Below, one piece after another: positions 1 to 11,217 of a stretch of DNA of 64,000 nt. The notes under the pieces were generated by a model, which was not told where the DNA came from, did no database searches, and saw only the letters and a list, made by a program, of their open reading frames with translations. The translations under genes were made by a program, and so were the position numbers. The first letter of the stretch is position 1, and the number at the start of each line of letters is the position of its first letter. The stretch comes from Apodospora peruviana (taxonomy: Eukaryota; Ascomycota; Sordariomycetes; Sordariales; Lasiosphaeriaceae). The stretch is from contig JAUEDM010000008.1 in NCBI GenBank assembly GCA_033439685.1, positions 1,054,001 through 1,118,000 of the forward strand, given 5' to 3'.

Positions 1-509
1 TTTGCGAACCGGACGGGGTACTGCGGCTTCCCGTAGACCGGTTGGCTTTCGAAACAGACGACGAAGGTGCCCATGTCGGGCCCGTAGAGCGCCGGCACGT
101 CGGCCGGCGGCGCCGCGATGCCGATCCCTGGCTGCGCCGTGCCCACGTCGATGCCGACATAGTCGACGTAGTCGGCATCGGCTTCGCCCGGCGCCAGCGC
201 GTCCATTATCATGCTGATGGGGTATGTGCCGCCCGAGTCCGAGACGACGCCGATGTTGCCGTCGGTCCCGTTTTCGTAGAAGGTGCGGCCTGTGTTGTTC
301 GTCAAGACGGCGGTTTCTAGGCCCGCGCCGATGCGCACGCCGGTGAGTTTGAGGTGGTTGATGGACGGAGAGAAGTCGCGGGTTGTGTCGGTTAGGTTGG
401 CGACGAGGATGAAGCCGGTTGTCGCGGATAGTGAGGCTGGATTGGAGTCCACGAGGGGTGTGGCCAGTACTGCGGTGGCCAGACTGGCTAGGAGAATGAT
501 GAAGATCAT
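1..509 (-). CDS. Secreted DUF7907-like protein, 3' end outside window
   Basis: The reading frame starts at an ATG whose first base is 509 on the minus strand and runs open to the window edge, so only about 169 N-terminal residues are present. The first ~16 residues form a signal peptide (MIFIILLASLATAVLA), followed by a domain with the pattern FILVANLTD, FSPSIN, GVRIGAGLETAVL and GRTFYENGT. This resembles the fungal DUF7907 family of small secreted proteins of unknown function. Codons are strongly biased to C/G in the third position, as in real genes here. A TATA box lies about 140 bp upstream. Family assignment is from memory of the pattern; the function is unknown. Confidence 0.7.
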   Translation of the reverse strand, partial: MIFIILLASLATAVLATPLVDSNPASLSATTGFILVANLTDTTRDFSPSINHLKLTGVRIGAGLETAVLTNNTGRTFYENGTDGNIGVVSDSGGTYPISMIMDALAPGEADADYVDYVGIDVGTAQPGIGIAAPPADVPALYGPDMGTFVVCFESQPVYGKPQYPVRFA

Positions 510-1680
510 GGTGATGGATGAAAGGGACGATGTTGTTGGTTTGGCGCTGAAGAAAATGCGATGTGTGGTGTCAAATGGGTGTAAAGATCAAGATATCTGC
601 CATGCACTCATCTTTTCTTGATATAATTCCAAAGTCATGGCATTGTACTATTTATATCCCGGGGTCTCGGGGGCTTTCGGTCTTCTTCTCAGCTGGTGTC
701 CGGGGTGATACGGTCATATGTGGAAGCATCATTGGCTTCCGCGCCGCCCGATCAATCACTCCGGGGATGGAGCGGTGACCGAGTTGGTTTACACTTGAAG
801 ATTAGGTTCGGTGCTAGTAGCACAGGTGCGACCTGGAATCGATCAGAGCGTCAAACCAGTCAAGGCGGTGGCCTGATCCACCGACAATCATGTCTATTCT
901 TGGCGATTTGTGCAAGCTAGCCTACCTGCCGGAGCTGAACAACAGCGGCATCAAATCCACATTGTAGTTCGCACCAGGTCGACAGAGAAGGAATAAAGCT
1001 CTTGAAAAGCTGTGATAAGTCACTTCGGTTAGTTATAGGAGTTTGCGGAGTGTTGGTCGGAGATCTCATCGTTGCCGTGTTCCTAGCTAGTACCACTGCA
1101 GGACTTGTCCGTCACCTTTTCGTTGTTTCAGACCCTGATTCTCCTGGGCGACACTTGCGTTTGTCTGATATAAATGGTGTCTTAGATCATGCCGATGGAT
1201 AGCGTCCAAGTGAGATCAAGCGGTCCTACTCGTCGCACGATAGCGAAACATGTCAACAGTGGTGGAACAAATGTCCTTTTGGCAGCTGATGCCTGATAAA
1301 TCCAACTACAATGTCTCAGGTCTCGTAACGTGAGAAAAGTCGTGGGAGTTAGTCGTCGTATGGGCCCCAGTGCCGAGATGTCCGAAAGTCGGTCAAGTCT
1401 TCACCCATAACACCAAAAGTGGTAACAAGTTCCCAATGAGGTTACCGGAAGCTTCTGGGCATGAATGGTTGGTATCATCTGAACTACCCAGGACTGCAGC
1501 CCGGGAGATTCGTGGATGGCATGCCGGATAAATGTTTCCAGTGGCAGTGCCAAGACTTTCTCCTCTCCAGACAGACGACGTCACTTCACACTTCACGACC
1601 AAGGTTTTTTTTCAAAGTTCCTTACACCTTGTCCATTATATCCAAGGATACATACTGGGTTTGAGGGTCCACCGTTATAA
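510..1680. other. Intergenic, divergent promoters
   Basis: This 1.2 kb separates the minus-strand DUF7907-like gene from the plus-strand alcohol dehydrogenase. Apart from the TATA box near 650 and a TATA-like stretch near 1633-1640, I see nothing gene-like; the open frames are short and lack coding bias. Confidence 0.5.
646..659 (-). promoter_or_regulatory. TATA box for the DUF7907-like gene
   Basis: Read on the minus strand the sequence is GGGATATAAATAGT, a near-consensus TATA element, about 140 bp upstream of the ATG at 509. Confidence 0.5.
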
Positions 1681-3037
1681 ATGGAGTTCCCACTCGAGAC
1701 GGAAGCTCTCGTCGTGATGGCGCCCGGTGCGCCCTTCACCCTGACACCCGTCGTCATCGACGAGCTACGGCCGGATGAAGTCCTGGTAGAGATGAAATAC
1801 TCCGGGCTCTGTCACACAGTCAGTTGTTCAATATTGTTCTAGAACCCAAAGACTCCCCTCCCCCTCTTCGCCAGCTGACAGCGATGCATGTCTAGGATCT
1901 CCTCGTCCACAAAGGTGCCCTGCCCATCCTCGAGCTACCCGCGATTCCCGGCCACGAGGGAGCCGGCATCATCAGAGCCATCGGATCAGAAGTCAGGGAT
2001 AGGTCTCTGTCCGTAGGCGACTACGTCCTTCTCTCGTTCACAGTCTGCGGCAAATGCGCACCCTGCAGCGAGAAGCGGCTCACGAAATGCGTCGCGCACA
2101 CGAGACTGAATTTCCAGTCGACCCGTCAGTCGGATGGAAGCACGTCTGCGAGACTCAGGGACGGGACACCGGTCAGAAGCCAGTTCTTTGGTCAGTCGTC
2201 GTTTGCCAGAGTCTCGGCTGTGCAGGAACACTGCGTCGTTAGATGTCCTTACCCGGACGAGCTGGCGCTCTACTCACCCATGGGATGCGGGTTCCAGACC
2301 GGCGCTGGCACTGTCTTGAATATACTGAAGCCCAAGGAATACCATAGCATCGTCATCTTCGGGATTGGTAGTGTAGGGTGCGCTGCTCTCATGGCGGCTG
2401 CCCATCTCCAACTCAAGCAGATTGTGGCGGTCGACATCGTGGACCGAAAGCTCAATATCGCTAGGCAGCTGGGGGCAACGCATACACTCAACTCTTCCGG
2501 AGTGGAATCAGTGGCGGAAGAACTGAGGAGAATCACGAATGGTGGGCCTAACTTTGCTGTGGATAGCACTGGTGTTCCGAGGGTGATTGAGCAGATGGTG
2601 GGCGGCTTGGGATTTGGCGGGACTGCTGCATCCATCGGGGCTCCCCCGGTTGGGAGTAAAATTCAGATGGATGTCGCGTCGTTCTTTTACGCCAACAAGA
2701 ACTTCTTGTCGATCATTGAAGGTGATTCTTATCCGCCGACTGTATGTGTCAACCCATCGAGTTTATGAATATATTGGTTATTGGGTATGAAGGGCTGACG
2801 AATTTGTGGACAGTTCATCCCGGAACTGATAGACCTCCACCGGCAAGGACGGTTCCCTATCGACAAGATCTGCAAGGTCTATCCGATCAAGGATATTGAT
2901 GTGGCGGTCGCGGAGATGAAAGCTGGAGAGGTATGTGTCGATATGAAACACGGAAAAGCGAATTGCTACAGAGGGTGACTAACATGATGCCTTGGGGTGA
3001 TTCACAGGTCATTAAGCCCGTTCTTGAGTGGACGTGA
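1681..3037 (+). CDS. Zinc-dependent alcohol dehydrogenase (MDR, aryl-alcohol type)
   Basis: Four exons (1681-1818, 1896-2741, 2814-2930, 3008-3037) give 376 residues. The catalytic zinc ligands are visible: C44 in SGLCHTD (split by intron 1), H66/E67 in PGHEGAG and C177 in MGCGFQTGAG. The structural zinc cluster is C97, C100, C103 and C111, and the NAD-binding turn GIGSVG is at 202-207. It should oxidise primary or aromatic alcohols to aldehydes with NAD in the cytosol. Length and domain order are normal for the family. A TATA-like TTATAAATGG overlaps the chosen ATG, so the true transcription start lies further up. The next gene (HET) is convergent, with 135 bp between the stops. Confidence 0.88.
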
Positions 3038-3172
3038 GGAAGATTGACCTTGATTATGCGAGTATAAGAGAGTGAGGCTGGCGAGCGAGCCTTTCGGATC
3101 GGTATAGCTGAACGGCATCGTTGCGTAGATGACAGTAATTCGGGTTATCCTACTAGCACTATCTAGTCTCGA

Positions 3173-5017
3173 CTAGACCTGACCTCCATCCTGTTCTGAC
3201 GCACTGAGCTGGATGCCGACCCAGTGTATGACATCACCGTTGTCCATCTTCTCAGGTCTGATGGAAGCTGATATGCATATATCGGTCTTGTCCATCTCAT
3301 CATCGGGGCGGTAAAACAGCCGTTGAGTCAGGCTCAGACCGTATTGCAATGCCCGTCGATGGAACTTGCCCAGAAACGACAAAAACCTAGGGAAGCCCAT
3401 TCCAGGTCTCAGGTCCATCATCTGTTTCGATACATCAAATACCCTGCGGCTAGCGACTGTTTCATCATCTCGGCGGACCCATGATGGATTTATGAAAAAG
3501 CAAATCCATGTGCGCCGCACCACGGAGTGTGGATTATCGTTTAGGTTGTCGCTCGAGGAACTGGAGGGTCCGGTGGGATCATCCAGAAACCCGAAAAGGA
3601 GATACACTGGGGGCAATTGAGTACCCTGATCCGTTGTGACTACGACATTGACCATGCCTGTAAACCTTTGGTACCCGCCCGTAAGAAAGCTTCCAGTGGC
3701 TTCGTCACTGTAGAATGGCCGTTGGTCAGGGAGAAATTGTATCGCAAGTGACGGTGAGGTTCCAGTATTCGCGACATCGTAGCGAAAGCTCCAGCCCGGA
3801 GTCGAAGATAGCATCTCGAAACGAAATGAGTTGTGGTTGCGCCGAAGGATCTGGATGAGATCAGCTGAGCGGAGTTGTTTTGGGATTAGGACTGAGGACC
3901 GCACGAAGTGCCATTCTTCTGTCTCCAGGCCAGCGTCATCGGCGTGAGCGTACAAGGGGCCATCGCGCGTCAAGTGGCGAATGTAGCCAGCGGTTGTCTT
4001 GAGCAGTCGAATAACAAGTGTATCTTCCTTCGGTCTATCGTTGTCCCGGCAGTGGAGGTTCATCAAATAATCGCCATTTTCGGCTTCCGTTTTGAGATAA
4101 GTCTGAAACTCAATATTGCGATTTACCATGGTGAAAGACCGCGACATGGCCTCAAAGGGGTTCTCGGTGTTTTCCAGTCGATGGCACCCTGAAAATTGCG
4201 ATGGAGAGCGTGCAAGGATGCCCTGGAAAACTTGATAATGTTGATGTTCAGATTGGTGATCGGACCAGGCAAATAGCGACAAGTCTCCTGTGGCCTCGGC
4301 GATGGCTTCTTGTAACCGAATGAAGGCCTTGGTACCTTCGCCGTATAGCATAGGCATGTTGACATCGAAGATTCCCAGCAAAGAGTACGCTATATCCTCA
4401 ATGCGGGTGGTCTTCCGTTTCGCAGCCCAGCTCATTCTCCTGCCGACGGCCATTGTCGGCAACACGTCGGGGTTGGCAAGGACTCCCGCATCGATCTTTG
4501 TGATTTTGGACAAGAAGGTTTGCATGACCGCCGACGTCTTTGTGCCAATCCTTGTCCAGTTCCGGTCGTAGAAGTCGACGTGATAGGGGGCGATCAGCTC
4601 CTGCAGGGTCCAACCCCTGGTGAACCAGCGGCAGCCAGGCAGGTTCTCGCCAAGATGCTTCTCCGCCTCAGGTGAAATCGGGTCGTGCGGACTGCTCTCT
4701 AGGTCCGATAAGTACACGAAGCAGACAGTCGACTGCTTATACCACTGGAACATGGAGTTGATCGCTTCAGACAGCTCAGCACTACTGCTCTTGTCGATGC
4801 AGCACGTGTCTACCCAGGCGTACTGGAGATTCCAATCAACTGCTAGGCGGCAGGTCTGCTCGATTTTGTCCCATCCCGCCTTCGTCTTTGCTAGTTCCAG
4901 GTTCTTGATGTCTTCAAAGGTGACCTCCTCGTGCTCCCACGTGTGCGACAGAATGGCGTAGTCCTTCGGATTGGCTACAAACTCGAGGGAGTAGGTACTA
5001 GTGTTGAGGAGCCACAT
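3173..5017 (-). CDS. HET-domain heterokaryon incompatibility-type protein
   Basis: A single 614-residue exon. The HET domain occupies about residues 20-115 and carries its three hallmark blocks: YAILSHTW, WVDTCCIDK and the SAELSEAINSMFQWY/VCFVYLSD stretch. It is followed by the usual RRMSWAAKRKTTRIEDIAYS and LYGEGTKAFIRLQEAI blocks (DUF8212-like), which in this family separate HET from the variable C-terminus. No NACHT, WD40 or ankyrin module is seen. HET proteins trigger programmed cell death after recognition of non-self during hyphal fusion. The ATG at 5017 is the first in frame and lies 24 residues before SHTW, as expected. The closeness of a STAND-like gene, transcribed divergently, is noted. 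Confidence 0.9.
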   Translation of the reverse strand: MWLLNTSTYSLEFVANPKDYAILSHTWEHEEVTFEDIKNLELAKTKAGWDKIEQTCRLAVDWNLQYAWVDTCCIDKSSSAELSEAINSMFQWYKQSTVCFVYLSDLESSPHDPISPEAEKHLGENLPGCRWFTRGWTLQELIAPYHVDFYDRNWTRIGTKTSAVMQTFLSKITKIDAGVLANPDVLPTMAVGRRMSWAAKRKTTRIEDIAYSLLGIFDVNMPMLYGEGTKAFIRLQEAIAEATGDLSLFAWSDHQSEHQHYQVFQGILARSPSQFSGCHRLENTENPFEAMSRSFTMVNRNIEFQTYLKTEAENGDYLMNLHCRDNDRPKEDTLVIRLLKTTAGYIRHLTRDGPLYAHADDAGLETEEWHFVRSSVLIPKQLRSADLIQILRRNHNSFRFEMLSSTPGWSFRYDVANTGTSPSLAIQFLPDQRPFYSDEATGSFLTGGYQRFTGMVNVVVTTDQGTQLPPVYLLFGFLDDPTGPSSSSSDNLNDNPHSVVRRTWICFFINPSWVRRDDETVASRRVFDVSKQMMDLRPGMGFPRFLSFLGKFHRRALQYGLSLTQRLFYRPDDEMDKTDICISASIRPEKMDNGDVIHWVGIQLSASEQDGGQV

Positions 5018-5461
5018 GGAGATAGTCCAGGAGATAGTACTCTGATAGAAGCAGTTGTCGTCGAGAGTGATGTGAAATCTGAAGAACGGCTTGTCGTCTG
5101 GGAAATTGGATCCTCAGCGTTTGGTTGAAAAGCTGGGCATCAACTGGTTGCAAAGCATCTTTTGCTTATGCCTCAACAACCCCTCACACCGAGCTCCGCG
5201 TCACACCTATCAGAGCTGTTCAGAAGCTGAGTGTGGTGTGAGCGCCACCCTTATCAGGTTAGCAGGGCAAACCGAGAGGTGTTTAGATATGGTGATATGA
5301 CCATGGCATGCACAAGCCCCTATGTTCGTAGCCAAGCCCAACTTGCATAGCATCCCACCACAACTGTACGACCCCAAAAACCCCTCGATTCTCAAAATCC
5401 CCATCCGCCTCAAGCTATTGATTCCCATACGAATCTGTACGACACCTCGAACTCAACATCC
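5018..5461. other. Intergenic between HET and STAND-like gene
   Basis: A 444 bp divergent promoter region; no motif or gene stands out. Confidence 0.4.
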
Positions 5462-7030
5462 ATGGATCCGCTATCCGTTATCGGCAGTGTTGCCGGCGGG
5501 GGTCTCGCTCGTTACCGTCATCTTCGAGACGCTCGACACATACAAGAATGCGCCCAGAGAAATTAGCACAATCGCGCGCGGGGTCCAAGATACCTCTCTC
5601 GTGCTCGACCAGCTGGCCGAGGTCCTCTCCGAGGGACGCGAGATCCAGACGAAGCTGCTGAGAAACTCGGTACTCTCGACGGTCCGCGAGATCGACAAGG
5701 TGCACGAGGAGGTATGGGATCTTATCGAGCGCGGGGAGTCAGGTTTCGGGAGAGTGAAGTGGACGTTCCGCAACAAGAGGATGCGCGACCTGACGGCGCG
5801 CATTGAAGCGCGCAAGAGCACTCTGCAGCTGGTCTGCACGACCTTGTTGCTTGCGCTCCAACAACGCAGCGTAGCCAAGAGCCAAGAGCCCACAGTTGCG
5901 CTTTTGGCACGTCGGCGGTTGCGCAGACAGGCGAAAAATCTCGTCAATGCTGCGCACCAGTCACTGCTCGACCTGACTGGTAAAGACGACATCGATGATG
6001 AAAACCGCCAGTCTACTGCCGCCTACGCTTCGCCAGCGAGCCGACCACGTCAGATGACCGTTCAGGACAGAGCGAGAATCGCAGTGATGGAGAAGAGGAG
6101 GAGAACTCCGAGCGCGTTCTGGCTACACGCCAAGATCCGGACGCGGCAGCGCTGTTCCTCTACAACATGGTCTTCTCTCGGACTGCTGGGAGAAACAAGA
6201 ATGAAGGAAGCACAGTTCCTAATAATAGTAACGCTCTCGTCATCCGCAGTTCCCGGGGCACCGACATCGTCCTAGCCCAACGCCCATTCGCGGCCCAAGT
6301 TGTCCAAGACCTTTTGCACGACTGGACCGAGCTCAGTGACCGTGAGATCGAGGATGTGACTGAAATGGATTCACAGAGTGAGCCCAGGCATCGGGAGAGC
6401 TACCAGCCAAAGCGGCAACACAGTGGACACCGGCGACAGGGGTGACAGTAACGACAAGTAAGTCCTGTTAAAGCGGAACCAGGATCAGATGGTAGCAGAC
6501 CAACGGACGACGACATATATTCGCAGAGACCCGAATACAACAAGATAAACCGCTGGATCAAAACAGGTCCTTGGACCCCTGAAGTTATCCTGGACGACTT
6601 CTCGTACATCACTGCCGCAGATGTCGAGGGTAACGGCAACACCAGCCACACCAGGTCAAGCCGCGCTTTTCGCAAATATACACCCCATCACACCTTAGAC
6701 AGAGACACGGGAGATACAGCGGCACCTTGCGATCGTAAAGAGAGCCGATCATTGGCGGGCGCTAGCTCACCGAGCAGCGCGCAATCTCGGTCAAGTCTGC
6801 GGCAGGAGGTCGAAGATAATTTAAAAGCTGCCCTTAAGTCCGACAGGGCCTACCAAATCGACAGGATCCAAAAAGCTGCCAAGATGAGCCTTTTGGCTGG
6901 AGCGAGAGAGGCGTTTCGAACGACCAGGCGAGAACCGGAGGGTGGGAGAGCCAGTGCTGACAAGAGGCCGAAACGGGTACATGTATTGGACGCGGCCGCG
7001 GACCCAAAGAGCTCTCGCTCCAGTCGGTGA
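5462..7030 (+). pseudogene. Frame-broken gene with PigL/STAND-type N-terminal helical domain
   Basis: The start MDPLSVIGSVAG (ATG 5462) is the classic opening of fungal proteins with the PigL_N (formerly 'fungal N-terminal domain of STAND proteins') module, and the helical body continues as SLVTVIFETLDTYKNAP, TSLVLDQLAEVL and onward. The start and body are in different frames: a run of five G at 5498-5502 has one base too many. A second shift is needed near 6001-6010 (AAAA run) to join TGKDDIDDEN to SEPTTSDD. Near 6411-6460 the frame breaks again before YNKINRWIKTGPWTPEVIL. The frame with KAALKSDRAYQIDRIQKAA ends at 7030. No P-loop is seen, so if ever intact it was a stand-alone N-terminal module. 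Either a pseudogene or several indel errors. Confidence 0.65.
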
Positions 7031-7148
7031 AAGTAGGCAGGACATGGTTTGGGAAGACGCCGACGTGGAAGGACAGGGAGTAATACAGGAATATGCAGGC
7101 GATTGTCAAAACTGGTTGGGGACCCGACTCGGAGTAACGACTATTTGA

Positions 7149-7668
7149 CTCCCTTCTGCCTACAAACTCCATATCCCGTACTACCTACACCCGCCGAGTT
7201 TCATTTCAAGGTGGTCTAACCGGACTATAGGAAACATCTTACTAGACTGTAGCGCCACATAGAACCATAACCCAAGGTACACCTCTGCTAGGATTTAAAT
7301 CCTTAGGGCGAATTCATTGCAAAGCTCTCTTTGTACAAGAAATATCCAGTATGTCCGCCGCATAATACTATAGGGATTTATGTTACTGCAGCGCCTTTAA
7401 TAGAAATCCTGATACTTTAATAGTAAAACCGGAACGCTACTAGTAAGCATAAAATATGCCTTTAAGTAAAATGATTACCAGGTTTGTGTTCAGCATAACA
7501 GTCTTTTTTCTTGTATATATATGGCTTTGGAGGGCGCACCGAAATTTCCAGATCCCGGCAAAGGAGTAAGTTACTTACAGTCTGGTAAGAAGTTTCCTAC
7601 AGGGCGGTTAGGCCACCTCTTCATTATTCCGCCATAATCAACACCCGAGTCGGTCTTCTTCCCTCTCC
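7149..7668. other. AT-rich intergenic stretch
   Basis: About 0.5 kb richer in A/T than its surroundings, with the 12-bp palindrome ggatttaaatcc near 7292 and a TATA-like run near 7515-7524. It may be the remains of a mutated element, but I cannot identify one. Confidence 0.3.
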
Positions 7669-8865
7669 CTACGCGGCCTCCTTCCCACTAGGCGCGAGCA
7701 ACGCAAACCGCCCAACTCTCCCACCGTCCCCAGCAACCCTAAACGCCTCCTCCCACGCCTCCAGCCCAAACACACCAAGACACTTGACCCCGGCACCCTG
7801 CTCACCAAGCTTCAGTCTCCCATCCTCAACAAGCCTGATCAGCTCCTCCACCTGCTGAGGCGTATACATCCAACTCCCCTGCAACCTCAACCCCTTCACC
7901 ATAATCTGATAATACGGAAATCCAACATCGCCAGCAGCACCACCCATCAAACTCATCCTACCCCCGGGTCTAAGCGCCATGATCCCAGCCTTGATATGCG
8001 AACTATTCGAAGCACCCGGCGGCGACATATCAAAATACACATCGATCATCCCGTCCGTTTTCCGTCCAATTTCCTCGGCAGCACCCATAATCGTTTCTTT
8101 ATCAGCATCAACAGACGTACCCGTCAACTTGACAGCAGTAAACCGACTAAGCGGGTACGATTTCTCCGCCACCCCTTCCAGCTCCGCCAAGATATCCTGG
8201 TTCCGGCCCATAGCAATCACGTTCGCGCCCAGCGCAAGCGCCACATGTACCGCCGCACCACCAAAGGACCCAGTCGCCGGCGCTATGAGAACGGTTTCGC
8301 CCGGCCGCACATCGACGTCGCGTAGCCCGCCGTATGTAATTGTTAGCTGAGCTAGATAGCCGAGATCATCAAGCGAGTAGCCGAGCTTGTTTGTCAAGAC
8401 ATCCTCGTCGAGTAGATGGACATTTTCGGCGGGTACGTGGACGAGTTCCCCCCAAGACCCGTTCCGCCAGGCATCGCTTGACGCAAGAGCTTTTGCTGCC
8501 GGGCTGGGGCCGGAGTTGAGACCGTGCAGGATCTTGACTCCCGATCGATCACTTGCGCGAAGGACGGGGTCGAGCCAGACTAGTTGGCCTGACGAAGAAG
8601 AGAGGGAGGGAACGTCGGGCGCGGCGGCGACGAGGCGGCCTATGGTTGCGGATCCTGGGACTAAAGGTAAAGGGTAGTGGTATCCCCGTGAGTTTCCCCG
8701 GGTGAAGATGTCGCGTGTGTAGGGGAACAGCGTTGCACGGAGCGGTTTGACCAGAACGCTGCCTGGTGATAGGGTCGGTGTGGGCAAGGTGACGATGGAT
8801 GGTGGTGAGGTGGAGGAAGTAAATTGCAGTGCGCGATATGTGGCGGGGATTTCTGCGGCGGCCAT
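7669..8865 (-). CDS. MDR-superfamily oxidoreductase, quinone-reductase-like
   Basis: Single exon, 398 residues. The GroES-like N-terminal half (to about 160) lacks the zinc-binding Cys/His sets of true alcohol dehydrogenases. The Rossmann half has the nucleotide-binding run PATGSFGGAAVHVALALGA at about 196-214, followed by VIAMGRN. A C-terminal MSLMGGAAGDV block and the YTPQQVEELIRLVEDGRLKLG helix are typical for zinc-independent NAD(P)H members. Substrate unknown. The ATG at 8865 agrees with a TATA box 40-50 bp upstream, which implies a very short leader. It is followed on the same strand by an MFS permease and an isochorismatase-like gene, though with gaps of 0.7-0.9 kb and so not an operon. 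Confidence 0.85.
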   Translation of the reverse strand: MAAAEIPATYRALQFTSSTSPPSIVTLPTPTLSPGSVLVKPLRATLFPYTRDIFTRGNSRGYHYPLPLVPGSATIGRLVAAAPDVPSLSSSSGQLVWLDPVLRASDRSGVKILHGLNSGPSPAAKALASSDAWRNGSWGELVHVPAENVHLLDEDVLTNKLGYSLDDLGYLAQLTITYGGLRDVDVRPGETVLIAPATGSFGGAAVHVALALGANVIAMGRNQDILAELEGVAEKSYPLSRFTAVKLTGTSVDADKETIMGAAEEIGRKTDGMIDVYFDMSPPGASNSSHIKAGIMALRPGGRMSLMGGAAGDVGFPYYQIMVKGLRLQGSWMYTPQQVEELIRLVEDGRLKLGEQGAGVKCLGVFGLEAWEEAFRVAGDGGRVGRFALLAPSGKEAA

Positions 8866-9729
8866 TGTGTTGGTTTATGAAGGATCCTAACTACGATGCA
8901 AATCTTATATACCTTCTCTGAGTTTGTCGGGATTGTGTGCTAGGCTGTTGAGATCAAAAGATGTGGATAGTAGACATCGAGATGAGACCATGGAGCCCAT
9001 TCATTCATCTATGGCGACTTTATATCTATTACATATATCATTGAGCTTGAATTCCGACGAAAAGGCGAAGTCGGTCGCTTGCATTCGGCATCTTGGCCGA
9101 ATCCAGAGCTGACCACGCGTGCTGTTAGTAAGTCACATCGGGAATAACCGATAGTTGCGACGCTGGGGATTTGTAAGACCCAGGCGATTACCTAATGCGC
9201 TTGGATGAATGCACCCATCATCGGTTAACGACTGGAAAAAGGGCTGATCTAGTCGCCGGTTAACGTACATGGGATGGAACAAGAAAAATACCCCTACTTA
9301 TCGAATTATAGTTGACAAAGGCGCTCTCTTGATCAACACGCTTCAACTCGTTCTTATAATCTTGTTGTCTCGTCCAACTGTGAAAAATGTCGCGTGTCGG
9401 TGCTGGTAGGTGATTATATAAAGTCCCAACACCGAACCCGGTGGTGGTGAAGGTGCTAGAAATGGCGAACACTCAAAGACTTGGCATTCATTGCTTGTTT
9501 TGTTCGAAAGATAGGGGTTGGAAGCTTGGCGGAGTCAGACCCCCGGCAAAATGTTCAGCATGACACGATACTTCACTTTCCATCACATTACTTGGACTGA
9601 ACTTGTAGAACATATTTGTAATTCGTCCATTCACAATGCTTGATGAAACCATATCGCTTTCACAAGTGCTCAAACCAGTTCGCTCAAACGACGATCATTA
9701 TATCGCAATCAACATAACCTCCCAAATTA
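8866..9729. other. Intergenic between MDR and MFS genes
   Basis: Holds the MDR promoter. A plus-strand TATA-like gattatataaagtcc lies at 9412-9426, followed by a 30-codon open frame from about 9462; there is no convincing gene behind it. Confidence 0.4.
8903..8915 (-). promoter_or_regulatory. TATA box of the MDR oxidoreductase gene
   Basis: Minus-strand GGTATATAAGATT, about 40 bp upstream of the ATG at 8865. Confidence 0.5.
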
Positions 9730-11217
9730 TTATACCTTTTCCACCCGGTCTGCAACAGCTGCGACCTTCTCTTCGTCAGAAACCGGAGCGACGCCTTCAT
9801 CTCCCTGCTCTACGACACCGTCATGATGACCATGCAAGCCAACCTCGGTCGTCGTGAAGGCATCTGCCGTGTCGCGATACCACGGCCAAAAGTTGACCGC
9901 CAACGCATACGACCATGCCGCGAGGAAGAAGCACAGCGGCACCAGCATTGAGAATGCTGTGCCGTGCCTGTCGGCAGCCACGCCCATCAACGGCGGCACA
10001 ACGGCTCCGCCAAACACACCGCCGACCAAGAAGCCCGAGCCACGCTTCGTGTGCCGGCCGAGACCACGCATACCAAGCGCAACGATGGTCGGGAAACAGA
10101 TAGACTCGAAGAACAGCGTCACGTATAGCATGCTCATACCGATATTCCCCCTCTGCGTGATGGCCGGCGCAACAAAGATGATGCACATGGTCAAGAACAC
10201 ACCAAACACCATGCGGGGACGGACATAACGCATCAGCAGCACACCGCCGAACCGGCCGAGCGCAAATGCACCCTGCGCACCGGCCAGGAACTGCGACCCG
10301 AGCGCCGAGTCGGTGTTGGCCCGGGTCTCGGTGACGTAGTTGATGAAGTATCCCGCGATGGCGACCTGCGCGCCGGTGTAACAGAACTGCGCAAACGTCG
10401 CGTGGAACAGGCGGTACTGCTTGCGGAACTTCTGGTTCTGGTCCTCGCCGGCGTGCGTCTCGGCCGCCTGGAAGGCCATGTCCGCGTCGGTGATCTCGGG
10501 GATGTCGGACAGGTAGAAGGCGAAGCCTAGCAGGAAGACGAAGCAGGCGATGGCCAGATACACCCACTGCACGTTCTTGAGCGCGCGCTCCTCGTCAAAG
10601 TTGAAGAAGACATAGGATCCCAGAACGGGGGCGACGACGGTGCCGATGCCGTTGAACGCCTGGGACAGGTTGATGCGGATCTCGGAGTACTTCGGCGGCC
10701 CGCAGACGGCGACGTACGGGTTGGCGGCGGTCTCGAGCGAGCCGAGGCCGTTGCCGATGATGAAGATGCAGAAGCAGAAGCCACCGAAGTTATGGTAGAT
10801 GATCGTAGGGATGGTCAGGAGTGCGCCAACTCCGTAGAGGAAGAGACCCCAGATGAAAGTGGCCCGGTATCCGAAGCGGCGGAGGATCCAGGCTGCGTGA
10901 CCGAGAGATGCAAGCGGGTATGCGCTTTGATGCGACATGGTTAGGACTCATGAGCGACAGAAAGAGGGAAGGGGTGGAAGGTACCCAAAGTATGCGGCCT
11001 GTAGACCGGATGATCTCGACTTGCTGATGCCCAGCGTGTTCTGGAAGTGCTTGTTGAGGGTGTCGAGGAGGCCGTAACTGAAGCCCCAGAGGAAGAAGAG
11101 GACGGTCACGAGAGCAATGGGATACAGCGACTCTCGGAGCGTGAGCTCGGCAGCCTTGGTGCGCTTGTCGTCGCGCACCCGCAGGGAGCGTTTTCTAAAG
11201 AAGTTGCCGAAACCCAT
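9730..11217 (-). CDS. MFS sugar permease, FucP-like (L-fucose / glucose-galactose type)
   Basis: Two exons (11217-10985 and 10924-9730; 60-bp intron) give 475 residues. Joining them restores the phrase QAAYFGAYPLASLGHA across the splice. The chain starts with a short basic cytosolic segment and then has about 12 hydrophobic helices beginning at YPIALVTVLFFLWGFSYGL. The FucP-family signature SLETAANPYVAVCG followed by EIRINLSQAFNGIG is clear. Family members couple proton and sugar uptake at the plasma membrane; the actual sugar cannot be read from sequence. The C-terminal ~35 residues are charged and probably cytosolic. The 3' splice site (AAAG) is a little unusual, but the only one that keeps frame and family sequence. 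Confidence 0.87.

Noticed and set aside
9821..10567. 248-codon frame in another phase of the MFS gene
   Set aside because: Same strand, wrong phase, rich in H/R/C, no helices; the real frame encodes the transporter.
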